Origin: Tessaracoccus antarcticus
GTDB taxonomy: Bacteria; Actinomycetota; Actinomycetes; Propionibacteriales; Propionibacteriaceae
DNA length: 64,000 bases
Direction of reading: 5' to 3'
Assembly: GCF_003688855.1 (NCBI RefSeq)
Contig: NZ_REFW01000002.1
Location: forward strand, 310,001 to 374,000
The notes beneath the pieces were generated by a model. It had not been told where the DNA came from, did not search any database, and saw nothing but the letters and a program-made list of their open reading frames with translations. Positions 28,547 through 37,076 of this stretch are shown here, in pieces. Each line of letters opens with the position of its first letter. Positions within the stretch are counted from its first letter, which is position 1. The position numbers were made by a program, and so were the translations under genes.

Positions 28547-28575
28547 GCGCCCACGGCCCACCAATCCGTGGGCGC
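28547..28575. terminator. Hairpin between converging GH130 and MtlD-like genes
   Basis: GCGCCCACGG and CCGTGGGCGC form a 10-bp perfect stem with a 9-base loop in the 55-bp convergent gap. No U-tract follows, so termination is presumed from position and stem strength. Confidence 0.55.
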
Positions 28576-28580
28576 TCGGC

Positions 28581-29843
28581 CTACTCAGACGCAGGCACAT
28601 CGAGCAAGGCAATGAACTGGTCGAGTACTGCACCGTTGCGCAGCGAGGTCACGAGTTCGTCGAAGCACTCCACCAGGTCCGGGACGATGCGGGAGACTTC
28701 CGCTCGCACTGGGGCGACCATGGCCATCGGGTTCTCCTTGGGCCTGGACAGCGTCAGTTGGTGCACCGCAAGCGCGACGCCAGGGATCACCACCTGTGGC
28801 TCACCCCACTGAGCCGTGAGGGAGAGTGCACCGAGAAACCGTTCACCTGGATTCAATTTGCGTTCGGGATCCCGTCCGACCCGCTCCACTGTGTCGTGCA
28901 GAGAAGTGTTGGCGAATCGCTCCATCAAGTCGTCCGAGTGGTGGATGAGGGCCGGAAGGGGTTGACCGTACTTCCTCGAAAGCGATCGTGCTGTGGCATA
29001 CATCGCACCACGGACGACACCGGCTATGCGGGGATCCAGGATGGACGGTGCAATCTCATCCTGACCCGCCAGCGCGCCCAGATACGCCGTCATGCAATGG
29101 CCGAGGTTGTGAATGTAGAGCTTGCGGTCGCTGTAGAACGAGAAGTCCACGTCGTGCCGCCCGAGTAACTCGGGGACGTCAGGGACGTCGGCGCGGCATG
29201 CAGCCACGTCGAAGGGGAGTTGCCGGTACGGCTCGACAGCCACGAGTGCCGCATGCTGCCTCTCTTGCGCCGCCGTCGGGACGGGAATCATGCGCCCGAT
29301 AGAGGTTTCAACGATGCCGATCCGCTCCAGGACGACAGCGACGTCGGGGACCTGCTGGCGGCTGAGTTCCTCCGTCAGCAGGCCGCGCATGATCGTGGCA
29401 CCGTCGTGAATGTTCTCGGCGAGGAACACATCCAGTGGTCCGTACCCCTTGGCGTGACGATCCGCGAGGCCGGCGGCAAGCGCTGCTGCCACCTGTGGCA
29501 AATTTCGGGCGCCGACGCTGGTGAACACCACGTCTGCCCCGAGGACTTCGCGGCGGACTGCGTCGGTGTCCTGGGCCGAGACGGCCGTGCATCCTGAGAG
29601 AGTCTTGCGGTGCACTCCAGAACTGGTCACAGTGTCGTGCCGGTAGGTGCCTGCTCCCAGCGCCGCGACGAGCGCGGCGGAGGACTCGACGAAGATGACG
29701 TTCCAGCCCGCGTCAAGAAGAATCTCCCCGATGAACCCCCGACCGACGGCGCCACCACCGAAGATGACTCCGCGTTTGCGCGGGTCTGGTGGGATGGCGG
29801 CTGCGTGGCAATCAGATGTCGACGGCATGTTCTGGTGATTCAT
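28581..29843 (-). CDS. Mannitol-1-phosphate 5-dehydrogenase-like polyol-phosphate dehydrogenase
   Basis: 420 residues, long-chain mannitol dehydrogenase family. Rossmann motif FGGGAVGRGFIGEILLDAG (about 28-46) and the catalytic/substrate segment SDRKLYIHNLGHCMTAYLG (about 238-256) with the family Lys, Asn and His. This KLYIHNLGH form is of the phosphate-using MtlD branch rather than of free-mannitol dehydrogenases. It would interconvert mannitol 1-phosphate (or another hexitol phosphate) and fructose 6-phosphate with NAD. ATG overlaps the lacI stop; last gene of the pfkB-lacI-mtlD unit. No mannitol PTS component is in the window. Confidence 0.85.
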   Translation of the reverse strand: MNHQNMPSTSDCHAAAIPPDPRKRGVIFGGGAVGRGFIGEILLDAGWNVIFVESSAALVAALGAGTYRHDTVTSSGVHRKTLSGCTAVSAQDTDAVRREVLGADVVFTSVGARNLPQVAAALAAGLADRHAKGYGPLDVFLAENIHDGATIMRGLLTEELSRQQVPDVAVVLERIGIVETSIGRMIPVPTAAQERQHAALVAVEPYRQLPFDVAACRADVPDVPELLGRHDVDFSFYSDRKLYIHNLGHCMTAYLGALAGQDEIAPSILDPRIAGVVRGAMYATARSLSRKYGQPLPALIHHSDDLMERFANTSLHDTVERVGRDPERKLNPGERFLGALSLTAQWGEPQVVIPGVALAVHQLTLSRPKENPMAMVAPVRAEVSRIVPDLVECFDELVTSLRNGAVLDQFIALLDVPASE

Positions 29844-30826
29844 CAGTGAATTCTCAGCGCGGTTTCGACGACGATGTGTCTGGTGGCACGACCGGGATCA
29901 GCGAGTCTGTCGAAGAGCAGTTGCGCTGCCATGGCGCCCATGGCGCGGTCGTCGTGCTCGATCACGAGGACGGGGCCGTTTTGCGTGTGACTCAGAGGGA
30001 ACTCGTCGAATGCGACGATGGCCACGTTCAGCCCCGATGTGTGAATCTCTGCGGCCGCGCCCAGTGCGCTGACATTGTTGGCGCAGAAAATGGCGTCCGG
30101 TGGTCGGGGGAGAGACAGAATCCGTGCGGTGGCAGCGCGAGCCTGGGACTCGGTGTGGATGTCCGGGATTGTCATCCCCGGTCGGACACGCAGCCCCTTC
30201 GCGGCAAGCGCTTCCTTGGCCCCCACGACCCTGGGCGCCATCGTCCTGAGCGCTGCGCTGTCGCTGAGTATCGCGAAGTCCCGCCTACCGATCGACACCG
30301 CGGCTGTGACAGCCTCACGCGTCGAGAGGAGGTTGTCGAATCCGACGCTGTCCACGTCCAGCCCCTCGAGCGGCTCGTCGATTGCCACCACCGGTGTGCC
30401 GAATGAGACCTCGGTGCAGATCAGGGGCGCCGTCATGGAGGTCGGCGTGATGAGAAGGCCCCGGGGCCGCTGCGAGAAGATGGCTTCGGTGAGCTGCGCT
30501 TCTCGTTCGGAAGAACCTTCGGAGCTGCAGGTGATGACGAGACAGCCGTGTTTCTGCGCCTCGTCGGCGGCCCCGGCAGCAAGGGAGGAGTAGAAGTTGT
30601 TGGACATGTCCCGGATGATCATGCCGACCATGTCGGAGGTGCCTGAGCGCATGGTCGCGGCTCCGCGGTGGGGGCGATATCCAAGCAGCGATGCGGCGGC
30701 CAGCACCCGAGCTCGCATGTGTGGAGCGACGGTCTCGACGCCGTTGAGGACACGGGACGCCGTCTTGATGCTCACGCGGGCCTCGTGTGCCACGTCGGTG
30801 AGGGTGGCGCGACGGCTCACGTTCAT
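29843..30826 (-). CDS. LacI-family transcriptional regulator
   Basis: 327 residues. HTH at about 8-29 (TLTDVAHEARVSIKTASRVLNG region) with the Leu-hinge, then a periplasmic-binding-like sugar domain (about 65-325). Overlaps the kinase stop and the dehydrogenase start, so it is made with the enzymes it probably controls. The 14-bp palindrome at 31862-31875 is the natural candidate operator for both arms of the divergon. The recognition-helix residues are the common VSIKTASR type. Confidence 0.92.
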   Translation of the reverse strand: MNVSRRATLTDVAHEARVSIKTASRVLNGVETVAPHMRARVLAAASLLGYRPHRGAATMRSGTSDMVGMIIRDMSNNFYSSLAAGAADEAQKHGCLVITCSSEGSSEREAQLTEAIFSQRPRGLLITPTSMTAPLICTEVSFGTPVVAIDEPLEGLDVDSVGFDNLLSTREAVTAAVSIGRRDFAILSDSAALRTMAPRVVGAKEALAAKGLRVRPGMTIPDIHTESQARAATARILSLPRPPDAIFCANNVSALGAAAEIHTSGLNVAIVAFDEFPLSHTQNGPVLVIEHDDRAMGAMAAQLLFDRLADPGRATRHIVVETALRIH

Positions 30827-31803
30827 CGGAGCGGGATCTGCCGCAGGTGGCGTCCGACCACGGTGCGTGCGTGCATCCCGGCCTCCATCGGCGTCATCCC
30901 ATTGATGATCGCGTGCAGGAGTCCGGCCGTCAATGAATCACCGGCTCCGACTGTGGTGACCGGGTTTTCCGAGCGGTCTGCCGGGAACCATAGTTGCTGG
31001 TCAGCCCACGCATCAGCGTGTCCGGAGAGTGCCATCCCCGCCTCGCGCAGGCGCTCCGCCGAACCAGTGTGAAGTGCGAAACCGAGACTCCCCGCGGAGA
31101 GGGACACCACTGCCACCCCCCAGGCCAACAACTCCTCGGCAGCCTGCTCGAGCTTCTCTCGGGTTGGCTCGGAGTGGTTGTGGAGGGCGCTGGTGACGTC
31201 GTCCCAGCTGGGAGTGCAGACGTCGACGAACGGCAGGGTCAGCGCGAACCAGGCCCGCCAGTCAACCTTGGAGGCGACCGAACCTTCGCCCACATGGGCC
31301 AGGTCGAGCGACGTGGTGATACCCCGCTGTTTGGCGGCGGCGAAGGTTTCGGCCATGGCGTTGGGCTGTTCGCAGGTCAGGGGGAGCAGGGATGGGTAGC
31401 CGATGTGAAGGACCCCGGGTGCCGAACTGTCAAGGTCGATCTGTCGCGGATCGAAAGTGGCGTTCGAGCCCTCGTGCTGCCAAAAGGTTCTGTCGTGTTG
31501 TCCGTGCTCCACCACGATGCTGTAGGAGGAGGACAGCGGGGAATCGACCATGCGTACCCTGCCTCCCCGAGCGGCAAGCTGTGTGCGGCAGATCTGGCCG
31601 AGTTCGTCTTCACCCATGGTGACGGCGAGTTCGGTGTCGGCACCCAGGGCGAGCAACGTCCCGCTGGTGTTGGGACCGGACCCTCCGACCTTGAACCGGA
31701 GGGGACCCGCGGGGTAGAGGATGCCGGGCTCCAGACCTGGGCGCCTGTCACCAAGCTCCGGTGTGATGTCCATACAACAGTGACCTGCCACCAGTACCAG
31801 CAT
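30823..31803 (-). CDS. PfkB-family carbohydrate kinase
   Basis: 326 residues from ATG 31803, set by a very strong AAAGGAGG. Ribokinase/PfkB fold: N-terminal GHCCMDITP and KVGGSGPNTSGTLLALG (Gly-Gly substrate site, about 38-54), C-terminal VTTVGAGDSLTAG with catalytic Asp289. Substrate cannot be assigned by sequence; in this unit, a polyol or hexose taken up unphosphorylated is the likely one, giving the phosphate used by the MtlD-like enzyme or ManA. First gene of the minus-strand unit. Confidence 0.88.
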   Translation of the reverse strand: MLVLVAGHCCMDITPELGDRRPGLEPGILYPAGPLRFKVGGSGPNTSGTLLALGADTELAVTMGEDELGQICRTQLAARGGRVRMVDSPLSSSYSIVVEHGQHDRTFWQHEGSNATFDPRQIDLDSSAPGVLHIGYPSLLPLTCEQPNAMAETFAAAKQRGITTSLDLAHVGEGSVASKVDWRAWFALTLPFVDVCTPSWDDVTSALHNHSEPTREKLEQAAEELLAWGVAVVSLSAGSLGFALHTGSAERLREAGMALSGHADAWADQQLWFPADRSENPVTTVGAGDSLTAGLLHAIINGMTPMEAGMHARTVVGRHLRQIPLR

Positions 31804-31861
31804 GTCGCATCCCTCCTTTGGGTCGGACCATAACGAACTTGTCTCAGTCGTGAACAATCCT

Positions 31862-31875
31862 AGACAACGTTGTCT
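31862..31875. promoter_or_regulatory. LacI-type operator, perfect 14-bp palindrome
   Basis: AGACAACGTTGTCT is fully self-complementary with the central CG typical of LacI-family sites. It is 58 bp upstream of the kinase ATG and 100 bp upstream of the binding-protein ATG, central in the 172-bp divergent gap. A further half-site-like ACTTGTCTC is at about 31838-31846. The regulator gene is the second gene of the leftward operon. Confidence 0.75.
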
Positions 31876-31975
31876 CGTCTGTGTAAAGCTATCGCTCAGC
31901 TCAATGACGAGAATGAAAGCCGGGCTGTCCTTGAGCCCTCGTAACCCGGCAGACAACCCAACCCAAGGGGCAACG

Positions 31976-32935
31976 ATGAAGTTCATCCCACGCAAGACAC
32001 TCGTAGCCATCGCTGCGGTGTCGCTGTTGGCCTCGGCCTGCACCACCGGCGACGAGACCGACGCAAATACTCCCGGAGAAGGAAAGGCCAAGGTCGAGAG
32101 CGTCGGCCTCATGCTCCAGGACATCTCCAACCCGTTCTTCGCTGCGATGCAGACGTCGATGACCGAAGAAGCGAAGAAGCAGGACTTCAAGCTGAACGTT
32201 CAGGACGGACGTCAGGATCTTGCGGCACAGAATGACCAGATCGACGCGTTCATCCAACAGGGCGTCGATCTGATCCTCATCAATGCCGTCGACAGTGAGG
32301 GCATCGCCTCCGGTGTCGCACGCGCACAGGCCGCTGGCGTGACCGTCGTAGCGGTGGACGTCGATGCCACAGGAGCCGACGCAGCCGTGACAACGGACAA
32401 TGTTGAGGCCGGGCGCCTGGCGTGCCAGTCGCTGGTGGACAAGCTCGGCGGCAAGGGCAACATCCTCATCGTCGAGGGCACTCCCACGACGGCCCCACAG
32501 GAACGTGTCAAGGGTTGCGAGGAAGTGCTCGCTAAGAACCCGGACATCATGGTTGTCGGCCGCCAGGCCGGCAAGAACGACCGTGCGAGCGGTTTGGCCC
32601 TGACCACCGACATGCTGACGGCCAACGCGGACGTCAACGGAATCTTTGCGATCAATGACCCGGAGGGGTTGGGCGCAGACCTGGCCGTCCAGCAGGCGGG
32701 CCGGGATGGCATCGTCATCGTCGGCGTGGATGGGTCACCCGAGGCGGTTCTTGCACTGAAGGACGACAAGTCCAACTTCTGGGCAACTCCTGCCCAGGAT
32801 CCAGGTGGCATGGCTCTCAAGGCACTGGAGGTTGGACAGGAGATCGTGGGCGGCAACAAACCGGCAGATCGTGTAACGCTCCTCAACCCCACTATCGTCG
32901 ATCGCGACAACGTTGGCGAGTACGGCGGCTGGTGA
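31976..32935 (+). CDS. CUT2 ABC sugar-binding lipoprotein (RbsB-like)
   Basis: 319 residues with lipobox LLASACTT (Cys about 22). Type I periplasmic-binding fold of the ribose class: VGLMLQDISNPFFAAMQTSM, LILINAVDSEGIASGVARAQ, FAINDPEGLGADLAVQQAG and VGVDGSPEAV. AAGGGG is 5 bases before the ATG. First gene of the rightward arm; such proteins bind monosaccharides or polyols. It starts 100 bp after the palindromic operator. Confidence 0.93.
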   Translation: MKFIPRKTLVAIAAVSLLASACTTGDETDANTPGEGKAKVESVGLMLQDISNPFFAAMQTSMTEEAKKQDFKLNVQDGRQDLAAQNDQIDAFIQQGVDLILINAVDSEGIASGVARAQAAGVTVVAVDVDATGADAAVTTDNVEAGRLACQSLVDKLGGKGNILIVEGTPTTAPQERVKGCEEVLAKNPDIMVVGRQAGKNDRASGLALTTDMLTANADVNGIFAINDPEGLGADLAVQQAGRDGIVIVGVDGSPEAVLALKDDKSNFWATPAQDPGGMALKALEVGQEIVGGNKPADRVTLLNPTIVDRDNVGEYGGW

Positions 32936-32962
32936 TCTGACTCGTCGGAGAGAAGGACGCAC

Positions 32963-34519
32963 ATGGACCAAGTCCTGGAAGATTCCCCCCTCTTGGAAGT
33001 CAGGGGCATCAGCAAGCGTTTCGGTGCAACACAAGCACTGAGCGACGTGAGCTTCGACCTCCGGCCTGGTGAGGTTCATGCGCTCATGGGTGAGAATGGT
33101 GCCGGCAAGTCGACACTGATGAAGATCATTGCCGGCACCTACAGCCCTGATTCCGGCTCCATTCACATGATGGGCAATCAGATAGTCATGGCATCCCCCA
33201 GAGATGCCATGACTGCCAAGGTTGGGATCATTCACCAAGAGCTCAACACGTTCCCCGAAATGTCGGTGGCGGAGAACTTGGCGGTGGGAAACGAGCCCAC
33301 CACTTCGTTCATGCTGAATCGTCGGAAGATGATCAGCGATGCCCGGGAGAAGCTCGAGCGGGTCGGTGCCGTCAACATCGATCCCAGGACCCCCATAGGG
33401 CGACTCAGCGTCGGTATGCAACAAATGGTGGAGATCGCCCGGGCCGTGGCGGAAGACGTCAAGGTCCTGGTCCTCGATGAGCCGACCGCGGCCCTGTCGA
33501 TGAGCGAGTCCAAACAACTCTTCGGGCTCATTCACCAAATGCGTGACAGGGGGATGGGGCTGATCTACATCTCCCACCGTATGGAGGAGGTATGGGAACT
33601 CGCTGACCGTGTCACTGTCTTTCGGGACGGCAAGCTCGTCGGTACCAAGGACATGCGCGCGGCGGGCCGCGACGCCGTCTCCCCGAACGACATCGTCAGA
33701 ATGATGGTGGGTCGCGACGTCGATGACCTCTATGGTCGCGAGGAACGCGAACTGGACAAGGTGCGCCTCGAGGTACGCGATCTCACCGACGGCGGGGCCA
33801 TTGGTCCGGTGTCATTCGACGTTCGTGCTGGGGAGATCGTGACGATGGTCGGACTCATCGGCGCCGGTCGCACTGAGGTGGGCCGTTTGCTGTACGGAGC
33901 CGACAAAGTGGCCGCCGGCACCATCTCGCTGGATGGGCGACAGATCCGGGTCAGGAATCCGGGTGACGCCGTTGCCAAGGGCATCGGCATGTTGCCGGAG
34001 AGCCGCAAGGATCAGGCGCTGTTCTTGGAGATGTCGGTGCGTGACAACACGGCCATGTCCACACTTGGGGCTTTCTCCACCTTCGGGGTGCTGAACTTCC
34101 GCAGGATGAAGAGCAAGGTGGATGAAATCTTCACCTCACTCCGCGTGCGGGCGGCTTCGCAGAGCATCGAATCGCGCAGTCTGTCCGGTGGCAATCAGCA
34201 GAAACTGGTGCTCGGCCGCCTCATGTTGGAAAAACCCGCGCTCATGATTCTCGACGAGCCCACGCGCGGCGTTGACATCGGGGCAAAGAGTGAGATCTAC
34301 CGCATCATCAAGGAGATCGCCGCAACCGGTACAGCGGTGCTGGTGATCTCCTCCGATCTCCCCGAAGCACTGGGCATCAGCGATCGACTACTCGTCATGC
34401 GCGAAGGCCGGATCGTCGCTGAAATGGACGCCCAGAGCGCTACCGAGGAAGTCGTCATGGAACACGCAACCGGCGTGTACGCCGATCAAAACCCGAGGAT
34501 GACACATGAGCAGCCCTGA
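32963..34519 (+). CDS. CUT2 ABC sugar-importer ATPase (RbsA-like, two NBDs)
   Basis: 518 residues with tandem ATPase domains. NBD1: Walker A GENGAGKST (about 43-51), signature LSVGMQQMVEIARA, Walker B VLVLDEPTAAL. NBD2: degenerate Walker A GLIGAGRTE, signature LSGGNQQKLVLGR, Walker B LMILDEPTRGVD. This asymmetry is normal for the family. Overlaps the permease start by 14 bases. Confidence 0.95.
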   Translation: MDQVLEDSPLLEVRGISKRFGATQALSDVSFDLRPGEVHALMGENGAGKSTLMKIIAGTYSPDSGSIHMMGNQIVMASPRDAMTAKVGIIHQELNTFPEMSVAENLAVGNEPTTSFMLNRRKMISDAREKLERVGAVNIDPRTPIGRLSVGMQQMVEIARAVAEDVKVLVLDEPTAALSMSESKQLFGLIHQMRDRGMGLIYISHRMEEVWELADRVTVFRDGKLVGTKDMRAAGRDAVSPNDIVRMMVGRDVDDLYGREERELDKVRLEVRDLTDGGAIGPVSFDVRAGEIVTMVGLIGAGRTEVGRLLYGADKVAAGTISLDGRQIRVRNPGDAVAKGIGMLPESRKDQALFLEMSVRDNTAMSTLGAFSTFGVLNFRRMKSKVDEIFTSLRVRAASQSIESRSLSGGNQQKLVLGRLMLEKPALMILDEPTRGVDIGAKSEIYRIIKEIAATGTAVLVISSDLPEALGISDRLLVMREGRIVAEMDAQSATEEVVMEHATGVYADQNPRMTHEQP

Positions 34520-35507
34520 CATCGCGGCCGCGTCCGCGGTACCGCAGAAGACCCGCAGCATTCTGGCCCAGATGGGCTTCTGGTGGGACAAGGTCGGCAT
34601 CTTCGCTGTCCTGGTTCTACTGTGCATTTTCATGTCCATCATGGCGCCGTACTTCCTCAGCATCGACAACGGCCTCAACGTGGCGCGATCTGTCTCGATC
34701 AACGCCATTCTTGCTGCAGGCATGACGATGATCATCATCACGGGAGGCATCGACCTCTCCGTCGGATCCATCCTTGCCGTCTCCGGCGTCACTGGGGTCC
34801 TCCTGTTCGTCGCCGGAGTGCCAAGCCCCTTGGCGTTGTTGGGTGGCGTCGCTGCGGGGGCCCTTGCAGGATTCATCAATGGCGCTTTCGTCGCCTGGCT
34901 GGCACTGCCCGCCTTCATCGTGACGCTGGGTTCCATGACCTATCTCCGAGGCATCGCCTATTCGCTCCTCGAAGGGCAGCCACTCATCAGCTCAGACCTC
35001 GGTTACCGAGCCATTGGCAATGGAGCGGTAGCGGGCATCCCGACACCCGTTGTCGTGATGGTCGTCGTCTATCTCGTGTTCTGGTTCATTCTCGAACGCA
35101 CGAAGTTCGGGCGCCATGTCTACGCCGTCGGCGGGAACATGGAAGCCGCGCGGCTGGCCGGTATCAACGTGAAGAAGGTCCTCCTTGCTGTGTACACCAT
35201 CGGTGGCGCGGCAGCTGGACTTGCGGGCATCATCTTCTCCGCACGAGTGCTCTCTGCGCAGCCAACGGCGGGGCAGAGCTACGAACTCGATGCCATCGCA
35301 GCCGTTGTGTTGGGTGGCACATCGCTCATGGGGGGCCGTGGGCGAGTCATCGGAACCCTCGTCGGGGCCCTGATCATCGGCGTTCTCACCAACGGTCTTG
35401 TCCTCATGAATGTCCCGTTCTTCTATCAGCTGATAGTCAAGGGAGTCGTGATCGTGATCGCGGTCGCAATCGACAGTCTTCGCCGATTCGGCAAGTCGGG
35501 CACCTGA
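34506..35507 (+). CDS. CUT2 ABC sugar permease (RbsC-like)
   Basis: 333 residues, about ten helices, with the RbsC hallmark GGIDLSVGSILAVSG (about 79-93) and YAVGGNMEAARLAGINV, ISSDL-type loops. Forms the membrane channel with the RbsA-like ATPase. Overlaps the ATPase gene. Confidence 0.95.
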   Translation: MSSPDIAAASAVPQKTRSILAQMGFWWDKVGIFAVLVLLCIFMSIMAPYFLSIDNGLNVARSVSINAILAAGMTMIIITGGIDLSVGSILAVSGVTGVLLFVAGVPSPLALLGGVAAGALAGFINGAFVAWLALPAFIVTLGSMTYLRGIAYSLLEGQPLISSDLGYRAIGNGAVAGIPTPVVVMVVVYLVFWFILERTKFGRHVYAVGGNMEAARLAGINVKKVLLAVYTIGGAAAGLAGIIFSARVLSAQPTAGQSYELDAIAAVVLGGTSLMGGRGRVIGTLVGALIIGVLTNGLVLMNVPFFYQLIVKGVVIVIAVAIDSLRRFGKSGT

Positions 35508-35641
35508 CCGTCATCGGGGCGCACCAGCCTCTTTGACACGCCATGGGGGTCCTGCACCGAATTGGCCCCTCTCGAAGCGGGATTCCGAGGTGATGACTCG
35601 CTTGCGGATTCCGCACCCTCTCGACAAGGAGCGAAAAAACC

Positions 35642-36652
35642 ATGCAACCACTCCTCCTGCCCGCCAACCAACCTGCTGACCGGTTCTACCGTGGTGGACC
35701 AGCCATCAGGGCGTTTCGTCGCGGTCAGGGGGCAGCTGGCGACTTCGTCCCCGAGGACTGGGTGGGTTCCACAACGACTCTGTTCGGGGAGGACAGGCTG
35801 GGACTTACCACCCTTCCCGACGGGAAGGTCCTTCGTGATGCGATTCTCGAAGAACCGGGCCGGTGGCTCGGGCAGAATCATCTGGATAGTTTCGGCGTCG
35901 ATCCAAAGATCCTCGTGAAATTGTTGGATGCGGGTGAACGGCTTCCAGTCCATGCTCACCCGGATGTCTCCTTCGCCGCTGAACATCTGGGGGCTGCGCA
36001 CGGCAAGGCTGAGGCATGGTTTGCTCTGGCCCCCGGGACGGTCCATGTGGGCCTCAAGCGCGACATCTCCCGGCAAGAACTCCTGGATCTGATGTCCAGT
36101 CAGAACACCACTGAACTCCTTGGACTGTTACACGAGAGGAGGCTGGAGCCGGGGGACACGTTATTCGTGCCCCCGGGCACCCTCCATGCCATCGGTGAGG
36201 GCAACTTCGTCGTCGAGGTGCAGGAACCGGAGGACATGTCGATTCTGGCGGAGTGGAAGACGTTCGCCATCGACGGGGCCAAGGACGGTCATCTGGGGCT
36301 GGGGTTCAACCGTGCGGTGGACGCGATCGATCGCCGCGGATACTCCGACGCCGAAGTGGATTCTCTGATTACTCGGCAGCGCACAGGACCCAGCATCCTC
36401 TCGCCGTTGGCCGACGACTATTTCTGCGTCGCACGCTGCGATGTCGACGGTGAAGCCCTCATGCTCCCGGCGATGTTTCAGGTGCTCATCATGGTGAGCG
36501 GAGAAGTGGAGCTCGCGAGTCAGGGGGGCGACATTGCCATGCGCAAGGGAGACACCGTCCTCGTGGGTCATGGGTGTGGGGATGTCAGACTCACCGGCAG
36601 CGGCTCCGTGGTCGCGGTTCTGCCACCGCTGAGGGCTGCCGCACCCAGTTGA
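35642..36652 (+). CDS. manA: Mannose-6-phosphate isomerase, class I
   Basis: 336 residues, zinc cupin. Metal ligands in LPVHAHPD (about 100-107), the Glu of GKAEAWF (about 121-127) and the His of VPPGTLHAIGEG (about 175-186). Converts mannose 6-phosphate to fructose 6-phosphate. AAGGAG is 9 bases before the ATG. Located 134 bp after the permease, same strand; with the kinase and MtlD-like enzyme on the other arm it points to a hexitol or mannose route. It is shorter than E. coli ManA, as many actinobacterial and firmicute forms are. Confidence 0.88.
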   Translation: MQPLLLPANQPADRFYRGGPAIRAFRRGQGAAGDFVPEDWVGSTTTLFGEDRLGLTTLPDGKVLRDAILEEPGRWLGQNHLDSFGVDPKILVKLLDAGERLPVHAHPDVSFAAEHLGAAHGKAEAWFALAPGTVHVGLKRDISRQELLDLMSSQNTTELLGLLHERRLEPGDTLFVPPGTLHAIGEGNFVVEVQEPEDMSILAEWKTFAIDGAKDGHLGLGFNRAVDAIDRRGYSDAEVDSLITRQRTGPSILSPLADDYFCVARCDVDGEALMLPAMFQVLIMVSGEVELASQGGDIAMRKGDTVLVGHGCGDVRLTGSGSVVAVLPPLRAAAPS

Positions 36653-36809
36653 CCCGCCCACCGTGCCGCATGGTGGTGAAGGCTGCGGGGAGAAATTGGG
36701 TCATCCACGATCAGCAGTCATACCCAGACACGACATTGCAGATGCTGTCAATGGTTGTGGACCATGACCATGCGGACGCCCGCGGCGGAGGAGGCGTGGA
36801 GCTGAGAGG

Positions 36810-37076
36810 CTAGAAGCCCAGCTCCCAACCGAAGCCCGACGCCACGATGGCGCCGACTCCTGCGATCACCGCAGCGATCACAATGGCGAAGCAGAACCCG
36901 GCCATGATCTTGCCGATGAGGTGGGGTTCATGCGCCTCGATGTCGGCTGCCCCGCCCACCCCGTAGGAGAGGGACCGGATACCGAGGGCGAAGATGGTGG
37001 GGAGCCCGGCGCCGAGGAGGATGCCCACCACCAGCACCTGCCATGCGCCTTCCAGCGCCAGGACGATGTTGCTCAT
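36810..37076 (-). CDS. 88-residue membrane protein linked to Pit transporter
   Basis: Two hydrophobic helices (about 8-35 and 56-85) joined by a polar loop. Its ATG overlaps the pit stop codon, so it is translationally coupled. Small genes in this position after actinobacterial pit genes are common; function unknown. The 157 bp between manA and this gene hold an imperfect CCACC/GGTGG hairpin and nothing else I can support. Confidence 0.75.
   Translation of the reverse strand: MSNIVLALEGAWQVLVVGILLGAGLPTIFALGIRSLSYGVGGAADIEAHEPHLIGKIMAGFCFAIVIAAVIAGVGAIVASGFGWELGF

Noticed and set aside
32936-32962. Riboswitch or attenuator between binding protein and ATPase genes
   Set aside because: The gap is only 27 bp with no stable hairpin.
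33840-33875. Degenerate second Walker A of the CUT2 ATPases as evidence of inactivation
   Set aside because: Asymmetric nucleotide sites are normal in RbsA/MglA-type proteins.
36653-36809. Short plus-strand frame after manA
   Set aside because: No ribosome site, atypical composition and no recognisable domain; treated as intergenic.
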